Source: Populus alba (lineage: Eukaryota > Streptophyta > Magnoliopsida > Malpighiales > Salicaceae). From it: DNA of 64,000 nucleotides. The notes beneath the pieces are model-generated. The model saw nothing but the letters and a program-made list of their open reading frames with translations. It had not been told where the DNA came from and ran no database searches. A program made the position numbers and the translations under genes. This document shows, one piece after another, positions 23,261-35,133 of this stretch (the first letter of the stretch is position 1; each line of letters opens with the position of its first letter). The DNA lies in contig NC_133302.1 of assembly GCF_005239225.2 (NCBI RefSeq), positions 15,161,991 to 15,225,990 of the forward strand, given 5' to 3'.

Positions 23261-23764
23261 TGTGAAGCTAGAAGAAGCTAGAAGCTAGCTGGAAGCTAGA
23301 AGCTAGCTTGAAGCTAGCTGGCACCAATTGGTGCCAACTAAGTCAAAGATTGTAGGCACCGAATTGGTGCCAGCCAATTAAATCAATATTGTAGGCACCA
23401 ATTCGGTGCTACAAGATGACTAAGGCAAGGAAGCTTGCCTATAAATAGGCAGTGCATCCTTGCCTTATACACAGCACAAAAGAGAGAGCAAGAGAAGAGA
23501 GAGAGGAAATAATCCCACAAAGTTGTGAGGTATTTGTGAGAGAGTAAGTGAGGTGTTTTCTCCTAGTAATAGAGAGATTCTTAGTTGTTCTCCTATTATT
23601 AGAGAGAGGTTGTAATTCCCACATTACTTAGTAAAATCCTTCCATACTTGTCCGTGGACGTAGCCTAATTGGGTGAACCACGTAAATTCTTGTGTGTGTC
23701 ATTTCTTATTTTCTATTACCCTTTACCTTTTGTCTTGTCGGGTTTGCATGCCAGTTTCCTAACA
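23261..23764 (+). repeat. 3' LTR of the copia element
   Basis: Same as the 5' LTR except for four substitutions and an extra 29 bp of GAAGCTAG-type tandem sequence near its start (about 23288-23320). Confidence 0.93.
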
Positions 23765-26589
23765 GGAACCACTTTTCTTGGATGATGTGGTTTCTTGATA
23801 ATTTTGTTTGAGTTACCAAATTAAGAGGAATTTAACAACAATCTTTTGGCAAACCTGAAAAGCAAAATGAAAATTCTCCTGGATGGCATAGCCCTTTTCT
23901 TTTGGCCCATCAAGGTCCATGAAGATCAGTTGAACTATAAAAACATAAATAAGATGATCAAGAGATCTATCTACCTTCCTCCTTTCATCCGGATATAGGT
24001 AATTTCATTAGCATTGAAATGTAAAAGCACGGAACATATAAAAGCAGGGTATGTATAGTCCATCACCATAGACTCCAGATATCCAAATACCAACATGGAA
24101 ACCGAAATTCACAGAAATGGCTAGATTTAAGGAAAAACCTAAAATAACGTCAATTTAATAAGCCCTATTGATCAACAAGGAAAATTCAAGTATATTCAGT
24201 TCAATTTACTATGATAAACATATAAAAGCCTAATTAGTCCGAACAGGTAATACACCAGATCCCTCACTAGTTCAATCTAAAATAACATTGCGTATCAGCA
24301 AATAGCAGAACAGAATCTATCATACAAAATAGTAAACTAACCCATCAAATCAAATTACCTTTCAAAACAAACCAGAAACACCAGAAAACTATTTAAAAAA
24401 AAAAAAATTAATCAGAGAAACATGCACACAGACAGGGCGAGAGAAACACTCACAATAAAGGAAATGGAAAAGGTCATAATCCCAGCAATTTATCAGATAA
24501 AAATATATATAATTATTAATTAAATCATGAAATAAATAAAACCCAATTAACCAAGTCACCAAACAATAAAAATCAATAAATCAAATTATACAGAAAGAAA
24601 GTGCAAAAAATTAATATTAGGAGCCCATTTGTGAGCATCAGTTTTAGTAAATGTGATTAGGAGCGTGGAATGTACTAGAATATCCTTTCCATCCATTAAC
24701 TTAAAGCTCTGGGTTGGACTTTGTAATAAAGACAGACTGGCAACAAAGATCAGTTGCTGGATTGGTTGAGATTACACCGCCCATTCCTCATTTTAACAAT
24801 TATGAGGGACTGATTAGGCATCCTTTCTTAATCTATGGTTTTAATAATTTGGCTGTAATTTGTAATTACATGTGATTAGCTATACCATAATATACTACAG
24901 AAAGAAAAAGGATCGGGAGAAAAATGTAAAATCCCCCCCTCCATCAGTATGTCGAGTTTGCTTTGTCACTTGTTTGTTTGTCACAATTTTGGTGCATGGT
25001 TGTTTTAATCTGATTGTCTGCTTGCCCATATAAAATAGAAATGCTCTTGTTTCACTTTTTTTGACGACTATGGATAGAAATGTGCTTTAACTTCTGATTT
25101 AAACCTGAGAAAGTGTTTATCAAACATTATTGTTGATTATGTGCAGGCAAAGTTAAATATCTCAACAGTGGTACTTCATTTCATAAGCGAATGCGCGTTC
25201 TCTACTCCAACAAAAAGAAAATGTTTTTGCAAGCTATGTTTTGGCCATAGTGTCTCTTTTCCTCAATTTATGAACATGAAACCTTAAAGTTTTAATTGTT
25301 TCTTTTCCAGCCATTTGATTGGATTAAAAAGACCTTTTTCGAGAAAGCAAACACTGAAGAGAAGTGAAGAAGAATCAACTTTCTGGTAACAGCTTTCTGA
25401 TTTCTTCTTTCAGGTTGCTGAGGAAAACCATGAACAAAGTTGATATGAATAATGTTGTTTGATTTTGCACTTTATTGATGAGTCCTTGTTGGCATTATTC
25501 ATGACAATGATTTGAGAATTAAACGCTTTTGTTTCTTGTTATATGTACTTTGGCTTGTCTCTTCCCCCCATATGCATTGCTTTCAGTTTCTAAATTGCTG
25601 TGTGAAAGGCAAGTAGAGTTAAATCTCTCTAAATATGCCAAAAGGAAATGAGACGGCAAGTACCTCTTGAATCATGAGGTTAAGTGTGTTGGGGTGATTC
25701 ACAGTGGAGAGAATTTGAGTTTCTACTTAATTGTAGAACCGTACAGATGGTAGACATCAGCACTCCCGTATGACATTCTCATAACGATCTTCTGTAAAGC
25801 CCCTGATTTTTGCAAACCATGTAGAGAGGACTTGGAGAAACATTTCATCCAGAATAAGCATTTGAATGATCTGGAATGCGACGTGGTTTGCCTACCAGCA
25901 AGGTTATTAAAATGATGATTTAATTTCTAAAATCATACGATTTTACACGAGTTAATATATGTTTAATATATATTTAGCATGCAGAATTGTTTTAAAAACT
26001 CGAAAACTAATAAAATCGAGTTAAAATCAAATAAAATCACAAAATATTATGATTTTAATACCTCGAAACATTGTGATTTTAATACCTTGAAAATTGATAA
26101 AATCAGATTAGAATAGAGTAAAATTGAATAAAATCATTAAAAATCACAATTTTAATACCGGTTTTACAATTTCAGCAGCATATCTATTTTTTTCGGAGGA
26201 GCCAAAGTTTGTTGTCGGTAAGTCATGGATTGCAGATTTGACTAGTTTTTTTCGCATTAGACTTTACTTCTACTCTAGCCATGAGCTTGTAGGGCCAGTT
26301 GTATTAAAAAGCTTTGACATAAAAAAAAACAAAAAAAATACATCTGTAGTAGAAAAATTGTTTGTTTTTGTTTTTTTTTTAATATTTTAATAATTTTAAT
26401 ATATATATTTTAAAAAATATATATTTTAAAAAATATATATTTTAAAAAAAATTTAATTATATGAATGGTTATGTATAACATAGGTATTTTTGGTTATTAG
26501 AATTATATTATGTTTGGATTGATTACAAAACTGATTTAAATTATATATAAATTTTTATTGGAATTATATATATATATTAAGGTTTTTGA
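23765..26589. other. duplicon spacer without recognised gene
   Basis: No gene is supported. About 24280-24800 closely matches 33630-34165, and about 24815-25040 matches 41730-42040. In this copy the two blocks are directly joined, so what separates them elsewhere (SHPRH exons and the gypsy element) is absent. About 25745-25880 repeats the module at 59520-59650. A frame at 23860-23945 on the minus strand (MDLDGPKEKGYAIQ) is open and followed by AG/GT-like signals, but I cannot assign it. Confidence 0.6.
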
Positions 26590-26790
26590 ATTATATATAT
26601 ATTTTAATTCTTAAGAAATACGTAGGAGGTGGAGGTGGTCGTCAGATTTAGCCCCAAAAAAGCGATCCTACATGGATTTTTTTCTAACATTTCAGGGCAT
26701 GTCCGAACAAAAGATTTGACATTGCGCTTCGAAGTGGCCTATCAAATCTTCTCTAAAAGAATTGGCTTTGCGTGTGTCTTAGTTGTTACT
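26590..26790. repeat. conserved spacer module (AAAAGAATTGGC block)
   Basis: The block with GGAGGTGGTCGTCAGATTTAG and GGCCTATCAAATCTTCTC recurs at 46722-46950 and in part at 6830-6870 and 59730-59790. In each unit it lies between SHPRH-side sequence and the AT-rich array. No function is visible. Confidence 0.7.
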
Positions 26791-26899
26791 GGAATAGTCT
26801 CTGTGTTTAGGTCAATATTAATTTTTTAAAAAAATATTAAGAGTGTTGAAAATATTTTAAATTTTTTGAATTTTACAGCAATACTAAATTTAAACAACT

Positions 26900-28010
26900 T
26901 GGGTTGGTGGCAATGTAAAATTATTTTTTATAAAAAAAAATATTTAAGCTATTATTACGGTATTCTAAATAGAAATCCTAATTAATTTTTTTTATACATT
27001 TAAACTACCACTGAAATATGCTAAATGAAAATGTTAATTAATTTTTATATTTTTTTTTTATTAAAAACACAATTAAACTATCCTTCAAGTATCTTAAACA
27101 GGAATACTAATTACGTTTTTTTATATATATTTTCTATATAAAAAAAAAAATTAAAGTACATTTGAAATATCCTAAAATAATTTTTTTTTATAAATGTTTT
27201 CTATTTTTTATAAAACAATTGAACTATTCTTGAATAAATCTAAACATAAATCTTAATTAATGTTTTTTTATAAATGTTTTTATTTGTTATAAAAAAATAT
27301 TTAAACTACTCTTGAAGTGTCCTAAACCGAAATGCTAATTAATTGTTTTATAAATATTTTTTTATTTTTATAAAAAAAACATTTAAACTACCCTTAAAGT
27401 ATCCTAAACAGAAATCCTAATTAATTTTTTTAAAATATTTTTATTTGTTATAAAAAAAATTTAAATTACCCTTGAAGTATCTTAAACAAAAATTCTAATT
27501 AATTGTTTTATTTAAAAAAAACATTTAAACTACCCTTGAATTGTCTTAAAAAAAATGCTAATTAATGTTTTTATAAATGTTTTTTATTTTTTCTAAAAAC
27601 AACATTTAAACTACCATTGAAGTATCATAAATAGAAATGATAATTATTTTTTTTTAATTTTTTTATAAAAAAAATATTAAAACTATCCTTGAAATATCAT
27701 AAATATTTTTTTTAATAATTTTTTCTACTTTTTATTAAAAAAAAAATATTTAAACTATCCTTCAAGTATACTAAACAAAAATGCTAATTAATTTTTTTAT
27801 AATTTTTTTTATTTTTTAAAAAATATTTAAAACTAGACTTGAAGTATCCTAAATAAGTTTTTTATAAATTTGTTTTATTTTTTATAAAAAAAATGTAAAC
27901 TATCCTTGAAGTATCGTAAATAGAAATTCTAAATATTTTTTTTATATATATAAAAGAACATTTAAACTATTCTTGAAATATCCTAAACAGAAATTCTGAT
28001 TATTTATTTC
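26900..28010. repeat. AT-rich degenerate minisatellite, unit B
   Basis: It consists of tandem units of about 60-85 bp, each built from TTTAAACTACCCTTGAAGTA, CCTAAACAGAAATGCTAATT and a T-rich then A-rich run that can pair with itself. Similar arrays occur at 47060-48255, 48690-48800, 33235-33615, 52905-53480, 59935-60375 and 4905-5290. Confidence 0.8.
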
Positions 28011-28681
28011 TTAGATCCCCGCGACGACTAGCCTCCTCTTACTCCTCCAATGCCGCCTCTATTTTAGATTTAATGTATTTGAATGTATTTTTTATATTAA
28101 TTTTATTTATTTATTTTATATTTGATTTGATTTTATATTATTTTATTTATTTTTATACTTTTATTCAATGTATTTGTTTTTTAAAAATACATTGAATGGT
28201 ATTATCGAAGTTTCAATCCTGCTCATCATGGTTGAATGGCAGCCTTTAACGATAGTCTGTCTCCTTGTATTGGGCGAGGGTAATTATCTACAAGATTCCA
28301 CAATGAAAGTTTCACCAACCAATAGACTGTTCTTTGGGTTTGAATTTTCTAATGAAATGATGGAAATTCATTTCATTAGAAAATTCAACATCAATTTGGA
28401 AATTCATTGGTTGCTGCCTTCTTTGGATTATTTTGCCTATTGAAGCTCTTGTTTTTTTTATTGTTCTTTTAATTGTTTCAGCGATAACTTAAAATTTCAT
28501 TCCATAGTGTATTGATCTTCAATTTAAAATCAAAATAATATTCTCAAACCCTTCATGCAAAGAAAAACAAATTCTAACGCATAAAACATAATTTTGAAAG
28601 ATAAAAGTTCGATGATAAAATTCATATTACAAAAAAATTATTGTTCTAGTTGATAATCGAATAGAAGTAGCTAGCTATACA
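28011..28681. other. 3' flank of receptor kinase B
   Basis: No gene. It carries the conserved kinase 3' flank with CATTGAATGGTATTATCG, TCATGGTTGAATGG and TTGGGTTTGAATTTTCTAA, shared with the flanks of copies A and C and with 60560-60650. Confidence 0.6.
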
Positions 28682-31600
28682 TTATGAGAAGAGATCTCCC
28701 AAACTTATTGTGCAAAATGCCTTAGGCAGTGGCGGCCACTTAGTTGTAAGCTCGAAAGAAATTTTTTCCATTATAGGCCGAGATTGGGGATTGGGATGCA
28801 AGCATGCAAGTGCAATTTTCATCAAGTGGACAACACCCTCTGGTTCTCCTTTTTTAGGAAGCGAGATGCGTTGGTCTAACACATCCTTCAATGGTGTATG
28901 TTGCGCAGTCGGTGGCATCGACGAAGATGACGAAGATTCTGGTGATAAGAGTGCTGAAATGAGATCGCCTGGGTGCCTTCCTGTCATCACCTCCATTGTT
29001 ACCACTCCGAAGCTATAGACATCGCATTTTTTAGTCACCTTCATTGTGTAAGCCAGCTCTGCCAAAAAAAAAAAACTGATTATGCATGGTTTTTTATCAA
29101 ATAGTTGACAGAAAATACTTTATAATAAAAGCTAAAAAAACACTATCTATTATCTTCATTATTACACATTAGTAACTTAATGTTGAAATAAAGCTACGCA
29201 CCTGGAGCAGTATATCCAAAAGTACCTGCAAATGAGGTCCAATTGGACGAGTCAAGCATCAACAGTCTAGTTGTGCCAAAGTCGGAGATGTGTGCTTCAT
29301 ATTCCAAGTCTAGAAGGATATTATTGCTGGTAATGTCTCGATGAATGATCGGAGGAGAGCAAGAATGGTGTAGATAGGATAAAGCTCCAATCGAACTCAA
29401 TTGCTTGTTCCTCACTGCTTATAATCTTTCTCAAGCTTCCTCTTTCAATGAACTCGTAAACCAAAAAAGAATGCTTTGCATGTGAGCAAAATCGATACAT
29501 TTTCACAATATTTCGATGTCCAATATTTGCCAACACGCAAACTTCCTTTTCAAAAGCTTTAAAATCGGACAACTTTTATGTTTGTGACCGGTGAAGTTTC
29601 TTCACAGCAACCACCTGTTTTGTTGGCATCACTGCTTTATAAACAGTTCCATATCCTCCTTCGCCAATGCAGTAGTTAGAGTTGAATTCCTCTGTAGCTT
29701 CAACGATATTCTCATACAACTTCTTCCCATCATGGCCCAATATCGTGAATATGTTTCGATCTTGTTCATTTTCTGGCTCACCGTTTCTCTTCCTAGCTTT
29801 TTTGCAGAGAATGAATACAACTCCAATCACAACAAACACTAAAAGCAAGCTTCCTAAAAGAGGGAGTACAATCAAAACCACAAGTTTGTTACTCTTTCTC
29901 TTAACAGTTTTGCTGCTTTTTGGAAGATTGCACGGCTTTAGACCACTGGCGTTGCCGCATATACCCATATTATCCCTTAATGCCTCAAATGAAGCATTGT
30001 GGAAGGCTTTGATATCGGGAATGGGGCCTTGTAGCTTATTTGATGATATATCCACAATTGTTAAGCTTAACATGTCTTCGAAAGTGCTCGGAATCCGTCC
30101 AGAAAGCATGTTGTGAGAGACATTCAGAGTTTCCAACATTCGCAGTTGCCCAAGTTGCCGCGGTATCTCTCGAGTCAGGAAATTGAAGCTAAGATCAAGA
30201 TCTCGAAGAGAAAGTAGAAAGCCTATCTCACCTGGAATGCTTTCTCTAAATTTATTACCGCTAAGGTTCAGCAACAATAAATTCGAGCATTCCCCAAGTT
30301 GTTTCGAAATCAATCCACTCAAATTATTAGATGCTAAATTAAGGAATTGAAGATTGGAAAGCATCTTAATATCTAAGGGAATGGCACCTGAAAGATGGTT
30401 GTTGTTAAGGAGAACCTTGTACAACAACTTCAAAACCCCTAAATCTTTTGGGATGGCTCCTTTTAACTGATTTGATGACAGATCAATCAATTGTAATTGA
30501 GTAGCCTTCCCAAGCTCTGGTGGTATCTCACCAGAAACATTATTGTTTGAGATTTTAAGGCTTGTCATGTTACGACAATCTCCCCATTTTGAAGAAAGCT
30601 CACCATAAAAATTATTGTAACTCAAATCAATATAATCCAGATGTGGATAGACACCAAAAACCTCAGAAATATTTCCTGTTAATTGATTCCAATCAAGCCT
30701 TACTCGGTATAAACCAGTACAATTTTTCAAACTTTTCGGGTTTGAACCTGAGAAATAGTTGTTGTCAACAGTGAAGTTTTCCAATACTCCTCCAAGGCAT
30801 AAATCTAGTGGCAAATGAACCGTGAATTCGTTTGATACCCAAAGACAAATACTTCAAATGGGTGAGATTGTTTCATTCTCTGAGGGCAATGGGCTGTGAA
30901 GTTTGTTCTCAAATAATCTCAAGTCCACAAAGGATTTAAGTTGTCCTATTTCTGAAGGAACACATCCAGATAAATTATTCTGATTTAGATAAAGCCTAAG
31001 GAGCATTGTCATGTTTCTAATAGAAGAAGGGATGGGACCAGAGAGTTTGTTCTCCAGAAGATCAAGGTGAGATAAATTTCTTAATTTTCCAATGGAATAA
31101 GGGATTCTACCAGTTAAAACATTCCTTGACAAGTCAAGTTGATTGAGAGAATCTAGCAACCTAATTTCTTGAGAAATGAAACCAGAGAGTTTGTTATCCC
31201 AAAGATAAAGCTCAGATAGGCTTGTCAAGTTTCCAATAGAAGAAGGGATGGGACCAGAGAGTTGGTTCCTAGAAAGACCAAGGTGAGATAAGTTTCTTAA
31301 TTTTCCAATGGAATAAGGGATTCTATCAGTTAAAACATTAATTGACAAGTCAAGTTCATTGAGAGACTCTAGCAACCCAATTTCTTGAGGAATGGAACCA
31401 GAGAGTTTGTTATCCCAAAGATGGAGTATGGATAGGCTTGTCAAGTTTCTAATAGAAGAAGGGATGAGACTAGAGAGTAGGTTCATAGAAAGACTAAGTA
31501 CAGATATTTTTCTTAATTTTTCAATGGAATAAGGGATGGGACCAGAGAGTTGGTTACCCCCAAGAAAGAGCGCAGATAGGCTTGTCAAGTTTCCAATAGA

Positions 31601-31830
31601 AGAAGGGATGGGACCAAAGAGTTGGTTCATATAAAGAACAAGGACAGATAAATTTCTTAATTTTCCAATTTCTTGTGGGATGGTTCCAGAAAGAGAATGT
31701 TCCAAAGGTCAAGAACAAAAAGATTACGGAAGGATGAGAAGTTTAAACCATAAAGCGTACCTCTCAGGCCAAAACTTTCAAGTGTCAAATTGGTGACGCT
31801 TCCAGAATTGTCACAGTTGATTCCAAAACT
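28682..31830 (-). pseudogene. MIK2-like: LRR receptor kinase copy B (MIK2 clade), 5'-deleted and decayed
   Basis: Exon 2 is 28682-29058, the intron 29059-29201, and exon 1 remains from 29202 to about 31830. Leucine-rich repeats, membrane span and most of the kinase are recognisable, and exon 2 is open. Relative to copy C it has lost about 35 nt in the kinase at 29388-29390 (frameshift), gained a TAA at 29576-29578 where C has GAA, and shifted frame near 30814-30854 and 31657-31705. The LRR cap runs at about 31830 directly into sequence that in copy C lies upstream of the promoter. Start codon, signal peptide and TATA box are therefore gone. No functional receptor is possible. Confidence 0.92.
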
Positions 31831-31922
31831 GGTTTTTTGTCTAGCAATTTGATCACTAATTGAATGAAGATATTGTAATTGACATGAGACACATGTAATT
31901 TCCAGTTCACCAATAATTTCCA
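31831..31922. other. distal upstream sequence fused to receptor kinase B
   Basis: This matches 52683-52765 upstream of copy C (TTTTTTGTCTAGCAATTTGATC). It ends with ACCAATAATTTCCA, the target duplication of the L1 insertion that follows. Confidence 0.75.
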
Positions 31923-33093
31923 CACCCGATGTATGTTGGTTCGAAGAGGTATCTTGAGTAGCTCGGAATCAAATTGCCCTATTTGCCTTGTTGAAGCAGA
32001 ATCGGTGGACCATATTCTGCTTCACTGCCATAAGCATTGGCTCATTTGGTCCAAAATCATTAAATGGTGGGGTTTAGTTTGGTGTTGCCCAAAGAGCTTC
32101 TCAGATATGTGGTCTCAATGGTCTTCCATGGTGCATGGTAATTTTCAAAGGAAGGCATGGTTGATGTTGTTCTTCTCAGTGGCATGGTCTCTTTGGCTCC
32201 TTCGAAATGATCTCATTTTCCAACAGAAGACACCTGATTATGACTCAATTTTTTTTCTTATTATCACCCGTCTATGTCTTTGGCTAAAAGCTATCCATTC
32301 AGATTTTCCATACTCCCCTTCAGATCTGATCAGATCGGCAGATGGCTTGCTTCGGTGGTCCAATGCTCACTCTTTCAGGATTAAAAATATATGGTCTCCT
32401 CCTATGATTAATAGGCTCAAATGGAATGTGGACGGCTCTTCTCTTGGTAAGCCAGGCCCCTCTGGAATAGGTGGTGTGCTGCGAAATCATCATGGCCATG
32501 TGCTCGGTATGTTCTCTGTTCTAGTTGGTATTTTAGACTCTAATATTGCTGAGTTAAGGGCTATTGTGAAAGCCATTGATCTATCAGCATCTAATTGTCA
32601 TTTACACCATCAACACCTCATCATCGAATCTGACTCTGTCAATGCTATTCGCTGGATGAATAATCCTCTCAGTCGTCACTGGAAGCATCATAATTTGTTC
32701 TCCTATGTTAATAGACTGAAAGCATATTTTGTTTCAATCACCTTCTCTCATATCTTCGTGAAAGTAATTGCATGGCAGATGGTTTGGCTAAGCAAGGAGT
32801 GCGGAGATCAAGTGAATTTGTTGCCTGGCTTTGAATCCACCATTTTTCTATGGGCTTGATATTGTTTCTTCTCCCATTATGTCTTTGAGTATTTTCTGTT
32901 TTGTTTTGTTGAGGAATGTTTAGTTTCAGCTCATTTGGATGGATTTTGTATGGTTTTCTTTGCTTTGGTTTATCTTAAGTTGCGCTTTATCCTTCATATG
33001 ACTTTATGCCATATTAAGATATTGCGTAGCTTTTGTTCTATTCCCGTCAGACTTTGATGCTTATATAATATACACATCTTTCAAAAAAAAAAA
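31923..33093 (+). mobile_element. 5'-truncated L1 (LINE) with poly-A tail
   Basis: The insertion is flanked by a 14-bp direct repeat ACCAATAATTTCCA (31909-31922 and 33094-33107) and ends with a run of A (33083-33094). These are hallmarks of target-primed reverse transcription. Only the 3' end of ORF2 is present. The paralogous site upstream of kinase C (about 52752-52770) reads through without the insertion, giving a clean empty site. Confidence 0.93.
31924..32859 (+). pseudogene. L1 ORF2 C-terminal part: zinc-binding reverse-transcriptase tail and RNase H
   Basis: The frame enters at TRCMLVRRGI, then has the zf-RVT pattern CPICLVEAESVDHILLHC followed by the WLIWSKIIKWWG segment. An RNase H domain follows (LKWNVDGSSLGKPGPSGIGG, about 32415-32475, and LIIESDSVNAIRWM near 32625). 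Plant L1 elements often carry this RNase H after the reverse transcriptase. A 1-nt frameshift near 32756-32765 moves the end of RNase H into another frame, where a stop follows CMADGLAKQG-type residues. The element has no reverse transcriptase or endonuclease. Confidence 0.88.
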
Positions 33094-33107
33094 ACCAATA
33101 ATTTCCA

Positions 33108-33625
33108 TATTTTCCACTGAAAAGAAATTGAGAAGACTACAACGGGATCAGTACCCGTAAAAACCGCGGGAACAGAAAAATGAAGTTCCTATCAATCCAT
33201 TTTTCTGAAGTTCCTTTCAATCCACGGAACAGATTATAATTTTATTTTTATAAAAAACATTTAAATTATTTTATCATACAGTATGTTAAATAAAAAATAC
33301 TAATTATATTTTTTATTTTTTATAAAAAAAATATTTAAATTACACTTGAAGTATTCTAAATATTTTTTTTATAAATGTTTTCTATTTTTATAAAAAAGTT
33401 TAAACTATCCTTGAATAATTCTAAACATAAATTCTAATTAATTTTTTTATACTTTTTTTTTATTTGTTTATAAAAAAATATTTAACTACCCTTGAAGTAT
33501 TCTAAACAGAAATGTTAATTAATGTTTTTTTATATATAAAATAAACATTTAAACTAAATTCGAAATATCCTAAATAATTTTTTTATAATATTTTTCTAGT
33601 TTTTATATAAACAAATTAAATTATC
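33108..33625. repeat. kinase-upstream module and AT-rich minisatellite, unit B
   Basis: After CATATTTTCCACTGAAAAG and GACTACAACGGGATCAGTAC, which also follow the empty site at 52770-52830, the AT-rich minisatellite runs from about 33235 to 33615. No gene. Confidence 0.65.
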
Positions 33626-34597
33626 GTAAATAACATTGCGCATCAGCAAATAGCAGAAACAGAATCTATCATACAAAATAGTAAACTAACCATCAAATCA
33701 AATTACCCTTCAAAACAATCCAAAAACACTAGAAAACTATCTTTAAAAAATAAAAATAAAAAACTCAGAGAAACATGCACACAAACAGGGAGAGAGAAAC
33801 ACTCACAATAAAGGAAATGGAAAAGGTCATAATCCCAGCAATTTATCAGATAAAAAAAAAATATAATTATTAATTAAATCATGAAATAAATTAAAACCCA
33901 ATTAACCAAGTCACCAAACAATAAAAATCAATAAATCAAATTATACTGAAAGAAAGTGCAAAAAATAAATATTAGGAGCCCATTTGTGAGCATCAGTTTT
34001 AGTAAATGTGATTAGGAGCGTGGAATGTACTAGAATATCCTTTCCATCCATTAACTTAAAGCTCTGGGTTGGACTTTGTAATAAAGACAGACTGGCAACA
34101 AAGATCAGTTGCTGGATTACACTGCCCATTCCTCATTTTAACAATTATGAGGGACTGATTAGGCATCATGAAAGTGACCTGATAGATGACAAAAACAAAT
34201 ATTTGATGACTTTTACAATACTTAGGACAGAGTTTCACTCGGTATCCAGCAAGTTTAATTCTTAAGCTACTGCCCCTCCCTGCATGTGCTGTGCCCCAAG
34301 GATTATAAAGAGGGCCGTCTAAAAACAACCACTGGTGATTAAAATTTGGCATTGCTAAAATGAGATGAGCCGCCTATCTGTTGACTTGTGCTTTGCAAGC
34401 TCCAATCAAGTGATAAGAGTCTTAAAAAATATACAGCCATATATGCTGGAGTAAGATTCATAGGCTAGTTCACATAAGAACAGCCATTCAGTCTGACAAT
34501 CATGTCCATTGACGGATGGCCATGAGGAATCTCCAGAAGTAAACATCTGGTAGATGAAAGATGGTTTAGTTTGACCTATTGAGGTAAGGAAACTTAC
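33626..34597. other. SHPRH intron and spacer sequence (copy I)
   Basis: No gene. About 33630-34165 is a close duplicate of 24280-24800. The stretch 34240-34310 (TACTGCCCCTCCCTGCATG) matches 58090-58140. The rest is unassigned and probably intronic to the SHPRH remnant. Confidence 0.55.
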
Positions 34598-34781
34598 CAT
34601 CACTGTTTCTCCAGTCTTTCTTTTCTTCGATTCTTCATTCAAATCACTAGATGGCAGTAAATTTTTCTTTGGCGGTCTAAATTCCAGTAGCAACGATTTC
34701 TCTCAGAGTTCCTTTTTTGCAGATTCACTGCCTCTTCAGCAGATGTAATAATGCCTCCATGTAATTTGTTAAGACCAAATA
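34598..34781 (-). pseudogene. SHPRH: SHPRH-like exon (LNKLHGG exon), damaged
   Basis: The minus strand reads LNKLHGGIITSAEEAVNLQK, which in SHPRH follows the small zinc-binding CxxC region, and ends at a GTAAGT donor after GETVM. One A is missing in the run after DRQ compared with the copy at 58156-58356, shifting the frame. Its 5' end is also lost: the acceptor and the EYEAR codons are replaced by a local duplication (34788-34823 repeats 34850-34885). Confidence 0.8.
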
Positions 34782-34787
34782 ACCCTC

Positions 34788-34887
34788 TCCCCCTTCTTCA
34801 ACGTACCAAATAGTCAAACAAATATAAAAATGTGATCACAGTGAATCCCCTCTCCCCCTTCTTCAACGTACTAAATAGTCAAACATC
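34788..34887. repeat. local tandem duplication replacing an SHPRH splice acceptor
   Basis: CTCTCCCCCTTCTTCAACGTA followed by an AAATAGTCAAACA segment occurs twice, about 62 bp apart. The corresponding place in the 58-kb copy holds a normal TTTGTCAG acceptor and exon start. Confidence 0.75.
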
Positions 34888-34915
34888 AAAGTAAACAGGC
34901 AGTTGACTAACATAC

Positions 34916-35133
34916 CTGAAATGATTCCCTCCAATTCACAATGAACACATGTGGGACCATCGTCAATAGCTTGGCATATTCGACAATGTCTCACACGTTC
35001 AATATCCTCTTCCTTTGGGTTCGCCATTGTTTGATCAATTTCCAAAATTCGATCAAGTAACGTTTGTCTAGAAGCTTCCAATTGATCTAAATGAGTCTGG
35101 ATGTGGTACTTCAGACCAGTAATGCTTCGTAAA
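34916..35133 (-). pseudogene. SHPRH: SHPRH-like exon with zinc-binding cysteines
   Basis: The frame reads LRSITGLKYHIQTHLDQLEA, then EEDIERVRHCRICQAI and GPTCVHCELEG, giving the CxxC...CxxC pattern of this SHPRH region. Acceptor (CTTCAG) and donor (GTATGT) are intact, and the exon joins in phase to the exon at 40739-40905. The last codons (GGAATCATTTCAG) are one base longer than expected for a clean join to the next exon, so it may be frameshifted there (uncertain). Confidence 0.83.

Larger units (their letters stand above)
18432..23764 (+). mobile_element. Ty1/copia retrotransposon, near-complete but inactive
   Basis: The 5' LTR is 18432-18906 (475 bp) and the 3' LTR 23261-23764 (504 bp), flanked by the target duplication GGAAC (18427-18431, 23765-23769). 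The primer site TGGTATCAGAGCC starts at 18908 and the purine tract AGTGGGAGAA lies at 23251-23260. Order is gag, protease, integrase, reverse transcriptase, RNase H, as in copia. The LTRs differ by four substitutions and a 29-bp tandem expansion near the start of the 3' copy. Coding is broken by a frameshift near the gag start and two stops. Domain style suggests the Tork/Tnt1 side of copia (inference). Confidence 0.95.

Noticed and set aside
26900..28010. CRISPR-like array of regularly spaced repeats
   Set aside because: This is a plant nuclear sequence; the units are degenerate, AT-rich and lack unique spacers between identical repeats.
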